Shown here piece after piece: positions 9,929 through 20,390 of a stretch of 64,000 bases of DNA; within the stretch, counting starts at the first letter, position 1, and each line of letters opens with the position of its first letter. The position numbers and the translations under genes are program-made. Source of the DNA: Prorocentrum cordatum. Taxonomy: Eukaryota; Sar; Dinophyceae; Prorocentrales; Prorocentraceae. The stretch spans positions 711,008 through 775,007 of the forward strand of contig CAUYUJ010014593.1 in NCBI GenBank assembly GCA_963575745.1, given 5' to 3'. The notes under the pieces are model-generated. The model worked only from the letters and a program-made list of their open reading frames with translations. It had not been told where the DNA came from and ran no database searches.

Positions 9929-11640
9929 GAATCATCAGAAGCTAGCAGAAGCAATGAAGCTGGCACGACGCGCGGCACGCACGCGCATAGGACCTAAGAA
10001 ACGTGATGGGCTTCTCGTTCGGACTGCACCACCCACTTCAGAGGCGCGGTTGAGTGCGTGGTCCCTGGAAGGCTCACAAGGCGGTATGGCAGTTCACCCT
10101 CAGAATTGGTTTGAATGGCGTGATGAGAGGAATGGCCAGCAGTTTTTTGCGGAAAATGCGGAAGATATTATTGATCTATATAAGGATGATGTTGATCGAG
10201 TTATTCGTTGAATGCGACACGCAGCTAAACGACGAGCAGTTCCAGATTCGACGGCACCGTTAGAGCTCTGGCTGATGCTTTTTCTTACCAAAGAAAGCCC
10301 TCCGACATCGACGTGGCCAGGACATAGGAGCTGACTTGAGTGTGCCGTCGACGTCAGGTTTCACATTTCTGGTGGAAGTGGGCTTAGCCAAAATCAGGAT
10401 GCACAACATTAGCCCGCTCTACTGGCATCGGACGGAAGGGGCAGGCCTACGCAAATCTAGTCCTGGTGGTCCTCGCGGTCGTCGTGTGGTGCACGTTATG
10501 GCAGCTTTCGGGAAGGCATGCTACTCTACGCTGTTGACTCCACCCCCTGCTGTCCAAGACCACGGTTACTACCGACGCCGTCGTCGCGAGGATGCTGCCA
10601 TGGGAGTGCGGATTACATCGTGGCGCAAACGAGCGCAGGGTATCACACGCGCCATGACGCTCAAAGATATGTCCAACGCTTTCGGCAGCACTCAATGGGA
10701 TCAGTTAGACGAAACCGTTTTTCTTCACTCCCGTGAATGTGATCACGCTTTATGCCAACAACGATAGAGGAATGCAACTATTTCTCTGGAAGCGCTGGAA
10801 GGCCCTCTCACAGTTCGACCTACTCAGGGGAACACGAGGGGGGATCCATTTGCTGTCCGAGCTTTTGCGGGCGCGCTCGCACGTCCGATTTTGCATTGGA
10901 GGCATGGTGCGTCCCAAGCTGATCTACAGTCCAAGCGACTGCGAGCATCGTGGCATGGGACTACACGCCGACCTGAGCACGTACAAGTCTGCGGATGATA
11001 TGAATAGTTTTGCGTTGGCCAGCCCGAACATGTCGCTGAGGGGCTTCGCGCGGAAGATCACAGCGGTTGATGCGAGATTGGATTCTTATCTGACGGAGTT
11101 CGGGCATGGCCAGAATTGCACCAAGCAAGAGTATGTTTTTTCGCTGCACGCGGCTATCAGCGTCGACAGCTGCCCCGTCAAAACCCCACCTGCCTCCAGG
11201 GCTCCATCGAGGAACAGGCGAGATATCTTGGGCCTCACTTGCAGTTCGGTGTTTCGGCTAGGTCTGAGATCTCCAGGAGGTGTTCGGCGGCTCGCTCTGG
11301 CTTTTTTCTCCCTGGGCAGGGCATGGAGTCTCGGGACCCCGGAAAGGTGGAAACGGAGTCTCTTCATCGGGTTCGTTCAGAACGCTATCTTGAGTGGACT
11401 TGAGAGTTCCGTGGTTACGGAGACGGACACTACTATTCTAGACGGCTGTCTGGCAAGTCTTGGACGTATAGCTATGTTAGGCAAAGCTACTTCCTGGGGC
11501 GGGCCGCACGTGAAAACATTATCTAACAAACAGGTACCTTCTCATTGGAAGCTGGCTACCTCCTCATTGGAGCTCCTGATTCGCCGCGTCAAGTTGTATC
11601 AAGCGTGGGGTGCGCACCCTGAGGAACATACTCAGATATG
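9929..11640 (+). pseudogene. LINE reverse-transcriptase domain, frame-shifted
   Basis: Three consecutive frames carry pieces of one domain: 9954-10211 (linker, ending DDVDRVIR), 10336-10767 and 10733-11641. DMSNAFGSTQWDQL near 10670 resembles RT motif A (Asp and the following Ala-Phe). KSADDMNSF near 10985-11010 resembles the Tyr-X-Asp-Asp box, with the Tyr replaced by Ser but both Asp kept. Later sequence (SLGRAWSLGTPERWKRSLFI, then LSGLESSVV) fits the thumb region of dinoflagellate LINEs. At least two frameshifts and several stops separate the pieces. Confidence 0.65.
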
Positions 11641-12315
11641 ATGTGCGCTTTTTGGATCGTCTCCTGTCGAACTCATGCGACCGCAGCTTGGAACAGGCGG
11701 TCGGCCTGCATGTCACTCTTCGCCGTGGACAAAAGAAGTTGCCTCAGATCCCGATCGCGTCGCCATGTTATTACCTTACGAGGGAGTGCGAGATGTTGCC
11801 ACAGACCTGCGCCTACCCAATGACTTGGAGGCCTCAGAGGACTTTCGGAGAGTGGATATGAACGAACTTCGTAGTCAAGTCTTCTCGGTGAGTATCCCCA
11901 CGCCAGGATTTGCCCCCCAGAGGTGCCTCGCGAGGACCCCGAAGAACACGCTGAAGTGGATTTACCCTTCATGCGCCCAATGGACCTCAACGGGGAGCCT
12001 TGTCAGAACGCCTTTAGGGCTCGAAAAAAGCTACTCGAACACCTGCGTCACTGCCGCAATCTACGCAATATAGCTCATGTACGTACGCCAAGCAACGTAT
12101 GCATACACTGCTTACAGACTTTTGCAACGCAAGTTACAGCTGCGCGACATCTATTACGTTCTCTGCAGAAAGGAAACTGTTTCACATGCAGGCCCCGTAC
12201 CTTGTGCTTGCTGAGTACCCCGTCGCCTTACGAATGCCCATGCTGTGACTTTGCGGGAATGGATATATTATCCCTCTGTCGCCATCTTCGGAGCCATCTA
12301 CCTGTCCAGATTGCG
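11641..12315 (+). pseudogene. LINE C-terminal zinc-finger region
   Basis: After a frame-broken linker (11641-11920), the frame starting at 11923 has three Cys/His units within about 100 codons. The first is degenerate (EPCQNAFRARKKLLEHLRHC). The second begins CIHCLQTF, with His 11 residues later and a terminal Cys. The third is a classic C2H2 finger (CPCCDF...RHLRSH, C-x2-C-x12-H-x3-H). Such fingers close the reverse-transcriptase ORF of dinoflagellate LINEs and probably bind nucleic acid. The frame stays open far beyond, but the sequence after about 12315 is not recognisable in it. Confidence 0.65.
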
Positions 12316-12367
12316 CCCTTCGTGACAACCTCTCGCACTGCAACTACCGACGCACGCGGCATCCACC

Positions 12368-13108
12368 ATGGAAGCAGAGGCTCTGCAGAGACCTGCTTGG
12401 CACAAAGGTGCCAACTCCCCATGAGTCGATGGCGCCCCGCCCGAGACCAAGCGCGGCAAGAAGGAGACCGCGGGCGGCCAGGGAGGTCGCATTCCGCTCG
12501 GCAAAATCGTCTTAGTCATATGCAATCTGATTTTGGCCAACAGTCGAGAGCTCGCAGACCTAGGGGCCGCGGTGCATCTGCGGCACGAGATGGACGCAGG
12601 CCAGGGCATGATCGCGGCCGCACTCGCGGCAGGAGTGGCGTACAACGAGACGAGCAAGGAGATGAAGAAGCCCACAGACGGTGGCGGGAAGGCAGACCAC
12701 AAGTGACGCGCCGCACCTCATATTCAAATCTTCATGGCAGTATGGGAGTACGGAGCAACGAAGGCAGTGGCAGAAGCAGGGGATCCAGCACTACGCGAGC
12801 GCGCGGAGAAGCTCAAGAAGGATGTGCACCAGTTCTGGGGCGAGCGGCTTTCGCAGGCATCTCTTTCAGTGGTGGCCCGTGCAGCTCAGTACTTCCACGT
12901 TCGTGTGCATCGCAAAGTGGAGGGCCAAAAGGACAAGGCTACGTTTCTGTTCAAGATGGACCTGCACGACACGATGGGCTCGGTGATCGGACCCATGATA
13001 GAGACGCTGGTGGCAGTGGAGGGGGGCCCCTTTCTTTCAGGGGCGGCGCCGCGCGGTCCGCTCGAGAGGGAGATATCGAAGTACCTCGATCGGAAGGACG
13101 CGGCGTGA
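12368..13108 (+). pseudogene. Uncharacterised retroelement-linked ORF, two in-frame stops
   Basis: From the ATG at 12368 one frame runs 246 codons to TGA 13106-13108, interrupted only by TGA at 12422-12424 and 12704-12706. Composition is protein-like: a Lys/Glu/Gly linker, a helical segment (IVLVICNLILANSRELADL), AALAAGVAYNETSKE, APHIQIFMAVWE after the second stop, then AQYFHVRVHRKVEGQKDKAT and PRGPLEREISKYLDRK. These blocks align in the same order with the minus-strand ORF at 52297-53220 (AAAEAGATYAERSKE, GPPYLHI, SYFKVKKTYNEQGQDEKWK), so this is a conserved family. Both copies adjoin LINE tails, so I infer an ORF1-type or accessory retroelement protein of unknown function. The segment may instead be the start of a second LINE. 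Programmed readthrough is possible but unsupported. Confidence 0.55.
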
Positions 13109-13551
13109 GTCGATCTCAGCCGCCTGGGAGCTCTGGGCCGTCGGCTGGGACAGTGGAGGCGCCTCCCCCGCCCGCCTGTGCCAGCAGTAGCAGTGTGAAT
13201 GACAGTCGTGAGTTGTTAGCTAGCAGGCTTCCGACGATGGCGAGTAGTCAGCGTTTAGCAGCACTAGTAGCAACAGGAAGTATAACACATGATGAAATAG
13301 CTCAGGCAGCAAGTAGGCCCCCAGCTATTTTTCCAGAAGGTTTCGCAGCAGCATCAGCTCCTGAGGTTCCTGTAATTAATATGCCTTCGAATCGTGGCCG
13401 CGGCGGCCGCGCCCAAGGGAGGGGGGGGGCGGGGGTCGAGCTCTGGCGGGCGTGGGAATGGACGGGGTCGCCGCGCCTAACGTATGGGCCCCCTTCTGAG
13501 GGCTGCGTGCCTATTGGGGTGCCCATCGGCCAGTGCAGTCTTTTGCTGTGA
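13109..13551 (+). other. Low-GC coding-like island with an RGG-type tail
   Basis: In the frame ending at TGA 13549-13551 (a different frame from the ORF just upstream), about 13190-13390 encodes a plausible peptide (MASSQRLAALVATGSITHDE, IFPEGFAAASAPEVPVINM) using A/T-ending codons. Its GC content is clearly lower than that of the neighbours. It runs into Arg/Gly repeats (NRGRGGRAQGRGG) and ends. It could be the C-terminus of the upstream ORF after a frameshift, or an independently acquired segment. No family recognised. Confidence 0.35.
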
Positions 13552-13676
13552 GCCTGAGAGGGGCTCGCATCGTCAGTCGTCTGGTTTCGACGGAACCCTC
13601 TCAGAGTACAGTCAAGTTTTCTCGGGCTCGTAGTCGGTTGCTTGACAGGGACTCCATGATGATCTGCTCTGCTCTG

Positions 13677-13743
13677 CTCCTCCTCCTCCTCCTCCTCCTC
13701 CTCCTCCTCCTCCTCCTCCCCCCCTCCTCCTCCCCCCCTCTTC
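13677..13743. repeat. CTC microsatellite
   Basis: Triplet repeat grading into C-rich sequence. Confidence 0.9.
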
Positions 13744-14515
13744 CTCCTCTCATTCGCGGCGCTGGCCCCTCGGCAATTTCCGTCGTGTTTTTGTTTTGCT
13801 CGGCGCCCTAGCCCCGTCTCCGCCTCGCCGCGGCACTTGGGCGGCACGGGGGCGACCTCGTCTCTTTCGCGACGTTCAGCCGGTGGCGAAGGGGGGCGGG
13901 AGTCAGGCTCGGCAGTGTTGTTCTCGTCTTATCCAATGGTGTCCGTGGAGGCGGTGAGCTTCTGAGTGACAGGTCGGGTCAGGTCCATCACATGTTCGGT
14001 CGTCCTCTACCTGCGCCGGCCCACGCGCGCGTTCTCCCATGCCGCGCTCGCGTTGGCCACGCTCCCGCCCCGGGGCGGGGGAGGCGCCGTCCGTGCCTTT
14101 CTCCGAACGCCCCCCAGGGATACTCTTTTTCATGGGGTTGTATTTCAATTTTGCGGTCGTCCTCCCCTCTGGTCGGCGTCGGGGCTTTCTCTCGCAGCAA
14201 TCAAAGGGTAGTTTAATATGGCAATCAGTGTTCCCGGGCATGCGTGCGAATTGTGTTTATCACTTGCGCGTTGGAGTTCTCAGCGCGGAATTGCGGTGGG
14301 TTCTCTGTTTGTCAGTGGGCATGGGTTTGCACATCAGTCAGTGTTGCGCCACGAGGAACCTGAACGCTTAGTTCGCAATGGCGGTGAAGTTTCGCAACTT
14401 TGTCATCAGGTAGTTCACGCGTTTCGTGCTGCGGGACATCCTCGCTTCGCCCGTCGTCCGAGCTGGGGGGGGATCCTCATCGAGACTTCGTCTTATAGTT
14501 ATGCTCGTGCTCATG
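13744..14515. other. No supported gene
   Basis: Mixed GC-rich sequence; a CCCCTCTGGTCGG stretch and open frames on both strands, none with recognisable motifs. Confidence 0.5.
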
Positions 14516-15195
14516 CTCCTCCTCCTCCTCGTCCTCCTCCTCCTCCTCCTCCTCCTCCTCCTCCTTCTCCTCCTCCTCCTCCTCCTCCTCCTCCTCCTCC
14601 TCCTCCTCCTCCTCCTCCTCTGAGTCATTATTCCCTCCTGCTGCTGCTCCCCCTCTTCACTGTCCCCCGTTCCCTCCGTTTCCTTCGCCGCGTCCTCCCC
14701 TCGGTCCTCCTCTCTTCCCCCCGTGCTGCTGCTCGTCCTCCCCCCCCTCTTCCTGCTGCTCCTGCTCCTCCTCCTCCTCCTCTTCCACCCCTGCTGCTGC
14801 TCATCCTCCCCCCCCCTCTTCCTGCTGCTCCTGCTTCTCTCTTCCCGCCTTTGTCCTCCCTCCGTCTCGCGCGGGCGCGGCTCCGCTGGGCGGGCCCGGC
14901 GCGGCGGGTTCCGCAGCGCTCCGTTTGCCTGGGCCAGCGGCCGCCGAAGGTGGCAGCCGCGGATGACGCAGCCGCCCTTCCGTCGTTGGTCGCCCCTCTG
15001 GGGCCGTGCCAGCTTTCTCTGGCCCGTTGTTGTGTTCTCTCTCTGTCTTTCGTTCTCTCTCTCTCTCTCTCTTTCTTTCCCCCCCCATCTCGCTCTCTAT
15101 CCCGCTCTTTCTCTCGCTCCCTCTCTCTTTCTCTCTCTCGCTCCCTCTCTCTCTCTCTCTCTCGGTCGATCGATCGAGAGAGACAGAGAGAGGAA
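14516..15195. repeat. CTC tract, pyrimidine-rich DNA and (CT)n
   Basis: 14516-14621 is nearly pure CTC. 14622-14860 is pyrimidine-rich with CTGCTGCTC blocks, 14870-15000 is more complex, and 15035-15170 is (CT)n/(TTTC)n. At about 15149-15193 the CT tract meets GAGAGAGACAGAGAG across a TCGATCGATCGA palindrome, giving a potential long hairpin. Confidence 0.85.
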
Positions 15196-15699
15196 GAGTG
15201 AGAAGAAGAAGACGAAACACAATGATAATACCAATGCAAAGAAGAAGGACAACAAGAAGTAGCGCAGCGGCATAAACACAAATCTCCGGTCCACGAATAA
15301 TTACATAAGCACGACCTCGAAGGAGGGGCCAGCGCCGATTCAAGAAATCCGCGTAGACCTCCAAACGTTTCTGTTTATGCTGGTGTATGGTTATTATTGT
15401 GTCTTCGTCTCCATCATCCTCATCCTCTTCCTCCCCCTCGTCCGGTCACCTGTCGCCCCTGAGTCCCCTTTTCCTCGTCCGATCATCGGTCATCCCAGGT
15501 CCTCGTCGCTCCCTCCCTCTCCTCACTATCTTCCTCCCATTTTTCATCTCCAACGTCTTCCTCCGGTCATCGGTCGTCCCTTGGTCCTCTTCTTCTCTCT
15601 ATCCCCATTTTCCTCCAAACCTTATTCCCCACATGCTTAGTGGGATTGTGGTGAACTTCCTTCCCGCGTCGCACGCGAGTCTCCTCCTCACCCCTCCTC
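15196..15699. other. No supported gene
   Basis: A short A-rich stretch (15200-15290) is followed by pyrimidine-rich sequence (CATCCTCATCCTC). No coding signal. Confidence 0.5.
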
Positions 15700-15981
15700 C
15701 TCCAGCGCAGCAGAGCGCAGCGCAACACAGCACAGCACAGCAAAGCACAGCTCAGCACAGCACAGTACAGCACACAGCACATTGACACACAGCACGTACA
15801 CAGCACTGCACTGTTCAGCACAGTTCAGCACAGCTCAGCACAGCTCAGTACGTCACTGCACAGCATAGCACCTCAGCACAGCACAGCTCAGCACAGCACA
15901 CGCAGCACAGCACAGCACTACACAGCTCAGCTCAGCACAGCACAGCTCAGCACAGCACTGCACTGCACTGCACAGCACAGC

Positions 15982-16032
<51 letters not shown>
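15700..16032. repeat. CAGCA pentamer array then (AC)n
   Basis: 15700-15985 is a degenerate array of CAGCA, CAGCT and CAGTA pentamers. 15986-16032 is (AC)n. Confidence 0.9.
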
Positions 16033-16035
<3 letters not shown>

Positions 16036-16059
16036 AACACACAAACACATGACCCGCAC

Positions 16060-16830
16060 ACCACGCAACACTTGCGCGCCAACAGGAGGTGCGCAGGGGA
16101 GGTCCCTGAAGGCGACCGCAATGCGTGACGGTCGTCCAGGGCACGGCAGGCGTGGCACATTCTCGACACCATAGGGGGTGCGCACAGGGTGGTCCCTAAT
16201 GGCTGCCGCTATGCGTGACAGTCGTCCAGGGCACAACCAGGCGTGGCGTTTTCTCGACACCACCGGGGGTGCGCACGGGGTGGTCCCTGAACGCGGCCGC
16301 TATCCCTGACAGTCGTCCAGGGCACAGCAGGCGTGGCGTTTTTTTTTTCGACACCACAGAAAGTGCGCACAGGGTGGTCCCTGAGGTCGGCCGCTATTCG
16401 TGACGTCGTCCAGGGCACGGCATGCGTGGCACATTCTCGACACCATAGGGGGTGCGCACGGGGTGGTCCCTGAGCGCGGCCGCTATGCATGACAGTCGCC
16501 CAGGGCACAACAGGCGTGGCGTTTTCTCGACACCACCGGCCGGGGGTGCGCACGGGGTGGTCCCTGAGCGCGGCCGCTATCCGTGACGGTCGTCCAGGGC
16601 ACAGCAGGCGTGGGGTGTTCTCGACGCCACGGGGGTGCGCACGGGGTGGTCCCTGAGGTCGGCCACTATCCGTGACGGTCGCCCAGGGCACAGCAGGCGT
16701 GGCGTTTTGTCGACGCCACAGGGGGATGCGCACGGGGGTGGTCCCTGAGGGCGGCCTCTATCCGTGACGGTGGTGCTCAGGGCACATCGGTACGCAAGCT
16801 TGCTATCCGTGCGGGTCGTGCTCAGAGCAC
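16060..16830. repeat. 91-bp tandem satellite, about 8 copies
   Basis: The anchor GTCGTCCAGGGCAC (or close variants) occurs at 16131, 16221, 16312, 16405, 16495, 16589, 16679 and about 16770, so the period is 90-94 bp. Each unit also carries GCGTGG, TCGACACCA, GGGGTGCGCAC and GGTGGTCCCTGA. The last units decay. Minus-strand open frames with a 30-residue periodicity are a consequence of the period. Confidence 0.9.
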
Positions 16831-16919
16831 AGGGGGACGCAAGCGAGGTGAGTGGTATCATCACCCAGATTTTTCAGCCACCTTGGTTCGTTTGCGCGCA
16901 GGCGTGCTCGCGCCGGTGA

Positions 16920-17435
16920 TTGTCCGTCAAAGGTGCGGCGCCCGTCATGGTGCCCAAATGTGCCATGTCCGCGCTGCCGCCTCCGTCCGAGCAGCTCAAG
17001 AACTCAATGCTAGAGATGGGCGCCGAAGTGAGTTTAGATCGTTTACGCGAACACGTCGACAGGCACGGGAACGGCTTGGTACGCAACGCATTTAATGCTT
17101 ACCTGAACTGGTGGCCCGAGACGCTCCGAATCTGGTACAATGAGTTGCCACGTCCACGAGGCGCCTGCGATGCCAGGAGGCGTTCCTTCGCATTTTTCCT
17201 TCTCCCGGATCTGATCAGAAGCTTTCCGCCGAATATCGCGTTCCATAGCGTTCGTTGCCTCGCGGGCGCCGCAGATCGCTCTCTATGCGTATCGAACAAA
17301 CACTTAGCTTATCTCCTCTCCACTCTCCTCCCCCCTTTCCTCTGTGCTGGCGTCACCAACGGCATCGGCGGGGCAACGGCCGCCAACATCATTCTCACAT
17401 GCTTTGCTTCAGCTATCACTCCAGCAATCATATAA
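16920..17435 (+). CDS. Possible small protein or exon, unrecognised
   Basis: The 171-codon frame begins just after the 91-bp satellite. Its first third (MVPKCAMSALPPPSEQLKNS, then a helical charged region ending NAYLNWWPETLRIWYNELP, up to about residue 78) has balanced, protein-like composition. The rest is hydrophobic and basic and less convincing, so coding may stop near 17150 at an intron or a break. No known motif. Confidence 0.25.
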   Translation: MSVKGAAPVMVPKCAMSALPPPSEQLKNSMLEMGAEVSLDRLREHVDRHGNGLVRNAFNAYLNWWPETLRIWYNELPRPRGACDARRRSFAFFLLPDLIRSFPPNIAFHSVRCLAGAADRSLCVSNKHLAYLLSTLLPPFLCAGVTNGIGGATAANIILTCFASAITPAII

Positions 17436-17840
17436 CTATGTGGCGTTCCTCCATCGCGTATTTGCAGCGGGCCTGCCAGACCACGCAGCACGGATTGTTC
17501 GATGATTCTGGGCCGAAGTTTTCTTTCCTTCGTTTTAGATTGAATGTGTATCGATGTATATCGGCGAATATTACCCGATATCGCCCAACTGCACCAGACA
17601 TCCCCCGAGAGCGCCCAGTAGCGACAAACAACGTTCAACTGGCACCCAACAACTCCGTGGGGCGCACGAGTGAGCGCGCCATTGGGCGCCATTGGGGCGA
17701 CCGACACTTTGCGTTGTTTTCTTAGCAATTCACGTCATGGAGGAAAGACGTATATTCAGAATAGCGCGAAGGCGTTCCATGACATGAAAAGGGATCAGAA
17801 CGAGTTTGAGGAGATGACTAGTAACTTGTGATGTGGCAGA
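17436..17840. other. No supported gene
   Basis: Unique sequence with lower GC content. A degenerate GCGCCCA(G/A)... motif recurs at about 17580-17700 in steps of 20-30 bp. Confidence 0.45.
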
Positions 17841-17849
17841 GCGCGGGCA

Positions 17850-18475
17850 GGTACTTGAGGATCCTCCAAGAAGGGGGGTTTAGCAAACAACATACAGAGC
17901 GAGAAAGGAAGAGGCAGTGCGCCAATGGCCAAACTCGGGCACAGGCGGAAGCGCTGGCGCGAATGGACCAGCGCCTCACGTCCAGCATCGCCGACATCGA
18001 CGCCCCGCCCGCCAGAGCGTGGGCCTGTGCCGCGCGGGCGGCTGCAATGGAGAATGAGCAGGGCCAGAACGAGGACCACCGAAAGCAGGAGAGCAGCACC
18101 GAGAGCATGGGAACACGACGGAAACGAAGGAGGCGGGCGAGGAGCATCGAGAGGAGGACGATGAGAGGGGAGCCAGTGCTGCAGCGGGTTGGACTGGGGC
18201 CGTGGCCGGATCGCTTCGGCGGGGTTTGGGAGGCGATGCCGCCGCCACCGTGCCAGACGCGGCAGAGAAAGATGAGGATGGAAAGGAGGCAGAGAAGGGG
18301 CAGCAAATTGAGGAGGAGGAGGAGGCATCATTGGAGGAGGAATAAGAAGACGAGGAGAGAGTAGGAGTCTACGCGCCATGGGACCGCGACAGTGTTGACT
18401 TATACCAGATGGGTGGCATCACGATGCAGGTTTGTTTTGGGAACCTTGGGGTGAAATGTCCAAACGATTCTTGAT
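17850..18475 (+). pseudogene. Frame-broken acidic, helical ORF remnant
   Basis: One plus frame reads as a helical segment (QAEALARMDQRLTSSIADID...MENEQGQNEDHRKQ) to about 18110. The next coding-like stretch lies in another frame (NTTETKEAGEEHREEDDERG...AEKDEDGKEAEKGQQIEEEE) to a stop at about 18342, after which that frame continues as VGVYAPWDRDSVDLYQMGG to about 18473. This suggests one acidic protein broken by a frameshift and a stop. It resembles the helix-plus-acidic-linker regions of retroelement ORFs seen elsewhere in the window, but I cannot assign a family. Confidence 0.35.
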
Positions 18476-18924
18476 CTTGCGGATCGCATGCGAGCCCAGC
18501 ACGGTGGGATTTGGCACAAGGACGACCAACGCAAGGACATTGTCTGTGACCCAGAGTGAAGTCAGGAGTGTGGTCTTGCAGTCGGTCCATGAAGTATGTG
18601 CACCTCTCTTACGCGCTGCTGTCGCTCTCTCCACTGTCGATCGCTCGATGCTTGCTTGCGCCTCAAGACGCAACAATCGGCGCTCCATGTCTGCACAGTG
18701 TAATAGGAGGCGTGCTCAGGAGAATCAGAAACGGGATGCAGGCGGCACGGTCAGGAACTTTGACTCAGCGTGTTGTTCCACCAGTTCTGACATGCACTCC
18801 TCCTCCTCCTGCTCCTCCTCCTCCTCCTCCTCCGCCTCCTCCAGGGTTGGGCGAGGGGACGCTTCTGTGCGACACGCTAACCACGTCCCAGTCCCCAGGC
18901 GTCAACACCCCGCATTTCTCCCCG
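18476..18924. other. No supported gene; short CTC tract
   Basis: Unique sequence with a CTC run at about 18797-18842. Confidence 0.5.
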
Positions 18925-19030
18925 CCTCCCACCCCGCGGAGCGGAGCGACACGCTGTCCGCTTGCAGGGCGTAGCGTGTCGCCAAGGCCGCCGCCGCGAC
19001 ATGCCATGCAAAAGTTCTTGACCGTACAGT
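18925..19030. repeat. Dispersed repeat, copy 1
   Basis: The order GAGCGGA(G/A)CG(A/G)CACGCT, CTTGCAG, GTGTCGC, CGCGACA(T/C)GCCA and CAAAAGT(T/G)CTTGACCGT is shared with 36255-36365, about 17 kb away and in the same orientation. Confidence 0.7.
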
Positions 19031-19190
19031 GCCGTGTTAAATACATGCTCCGCGTGCGGATCATGTATTAAAAGTGCCGGGATCTAGCATTAGAAACAAC
19101 GATGAGTTCATGCGTACATTTGTTCATACATTAATCATGTATTAGAAATCCATGTGTTTAAACATCCCATGTATTAAAACCTGCCCTGCA
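19031..19190. repeat. CATGTATTA-type interspersed motif cluster
   Basis: CATGTATTA(A/G)AA or close variants occur about four times in a relatively AT-rich stretch. Confidence 0.6.
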
Positions 19191-19385
19191 CGTTCTAAAG
19201 TGTCACCCCGGCTCCGAGTTTCCCAGATCCGGATGGAGGAAGAGGGACGGGAACGGGAACGGGAATCGAGCGGGGCTAGGATACAGGTCAAGACACCCCC
19301 TAGACGGCAAGCCGTCTATTTCACTCCCACCCGCCCTCCCAACACATAAGTAACACCCGAGCCTGAGCATGTTCAGCGGTCGTCT

Positions 19386-19757
19386 TTGGATGGACAGCTA
19401 CTTGGAACCAAGACCTGCCCCATGTGCGCGACGCTGGGGCGAGGTGCGCCACGTGTGCCAGACACGCCTGGAACGCCAGATGCGCCACGTGCTCCGCGTG
19501 CGCCAGGTGTGCCGCAGACTCCAGCCGCGCCAGGTGCGCCACGTTCGGGGCACGTGCAGAGTGTGTCAGGTGCGCCTGCGCACGTGACAGCACACATCGG
19601 GATACGTGTCGGCCCCCACCATCCCTGTGGAAAACCAATGCCCATCATTGTGTCCGGTGGGCCTGCGCACAGGCGGCCAATCGCCACCACCCCCGCCGTC
19701 CCTGTCAAAAACCACTTGGCAGTGATCGCGGGGTGGCCGCGCGTGATCCAGATTTAG
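19386..19757. repeat. Degenerate GCGCCA(G/C)GTG minisatellite
   Basis: Irregular 12-15 bp units at 19430-19590 would read as collagen-like Ala-Pro-Gly repeats on the plus strand. Then come two imperfect copies of a stretch around CCCTGT(G/C)(G/A)AAAA and CACCA(T/C)CC. I do not consider the open frame a gene. Confidence 0.6.
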
Positions 19758-20267
19758 CGGCGAGGTCAGTTGCATTGTGGTTTATTAGGGATGGAAGCCC
19801 TGGGCACAGCAGGCAATATGCTGACACCCCCGCAGTTCTTACCAAAAACGAGACAACGTGCTCGCGGGTCTCACGAACATGATTCAAGACGATGCCCCCA
19901 ACAAAACAGAAGGGTAGAGAGGGGGTAGCCCAGATAGGTCTTTATCACCCTCAACAAAACATGGCATTAAGTATTATTATGTGGTCGTATTGACAGACTG
20001 GGGTGGGTCCCATCAATAATGGAAAGTATATAATCATTTCTGCGCGGTACCCGCCGACAAAAAAACAATGACGACGAGATGAAGGAAGAGGAGGAGGAGA
20101 TTGTGAGCAACGCCTTCGGTGAAGAATGTGTCGATCTGTATTTCGATCCTCTTACAACTGTGCTCAAACTTCCTCTGTCGTGCAGGGTACCCCAGGGAGC
20201 ATTATTCCCTGGGAGAAAGAACCCCCCAACATGTTCGAGCCCGCCCGTAGAGGGGAACTCATCTCCG
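19758..20267. other. No supported gene
   Basis: Unique sequence of moderate GC content; nothing recognisable. Confidence 0.5.
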
Positions 20268-20390
20268 CGACGACGACGACTACGACTACGACTACGATTA
20301 CGACTACAAGCACTACTACGACTACGACTACAATCACGATTACAATCAATATGACAACCACGACTACAATCACGACTACAACCACAACCG
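20268..20390. repeat. CGA/CTA triplet tract
   Basis: GACGAC grades into GACTAC and CAATCAC triplets; poly-Thr in one frame and poly-Val in the reverse. Confidence 0.85.

Larger units (their letters stand above)
8655..12315 (+). mobile_element. Degenerate LINE (endonuclease, RT, zinc fingers)
   Basis: About 3.7 kb in the order apurinic-type endonuclease, reverse transcriptase, C2H2 zinc fingers, all on the plus strand. The domains lie in three different frames with stops between them, so the copy is dead. The order is that of dinoflagellate non-LTR retrotransposons. I see no poly-A tail or target-site duplication; the 5' limit is set by the minisatellite at 8552-8652 and the 3' limit by the last zinc finger. 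The uncharacterised ORF at 12368-13108 follows on the same strand. Confidence 0.75.

Noticed and set aside
15700-16830. CRISPR-like array
   Set aside because: The repeats are contiguous tandem units without unique spacers, and no cas-like gene is present.
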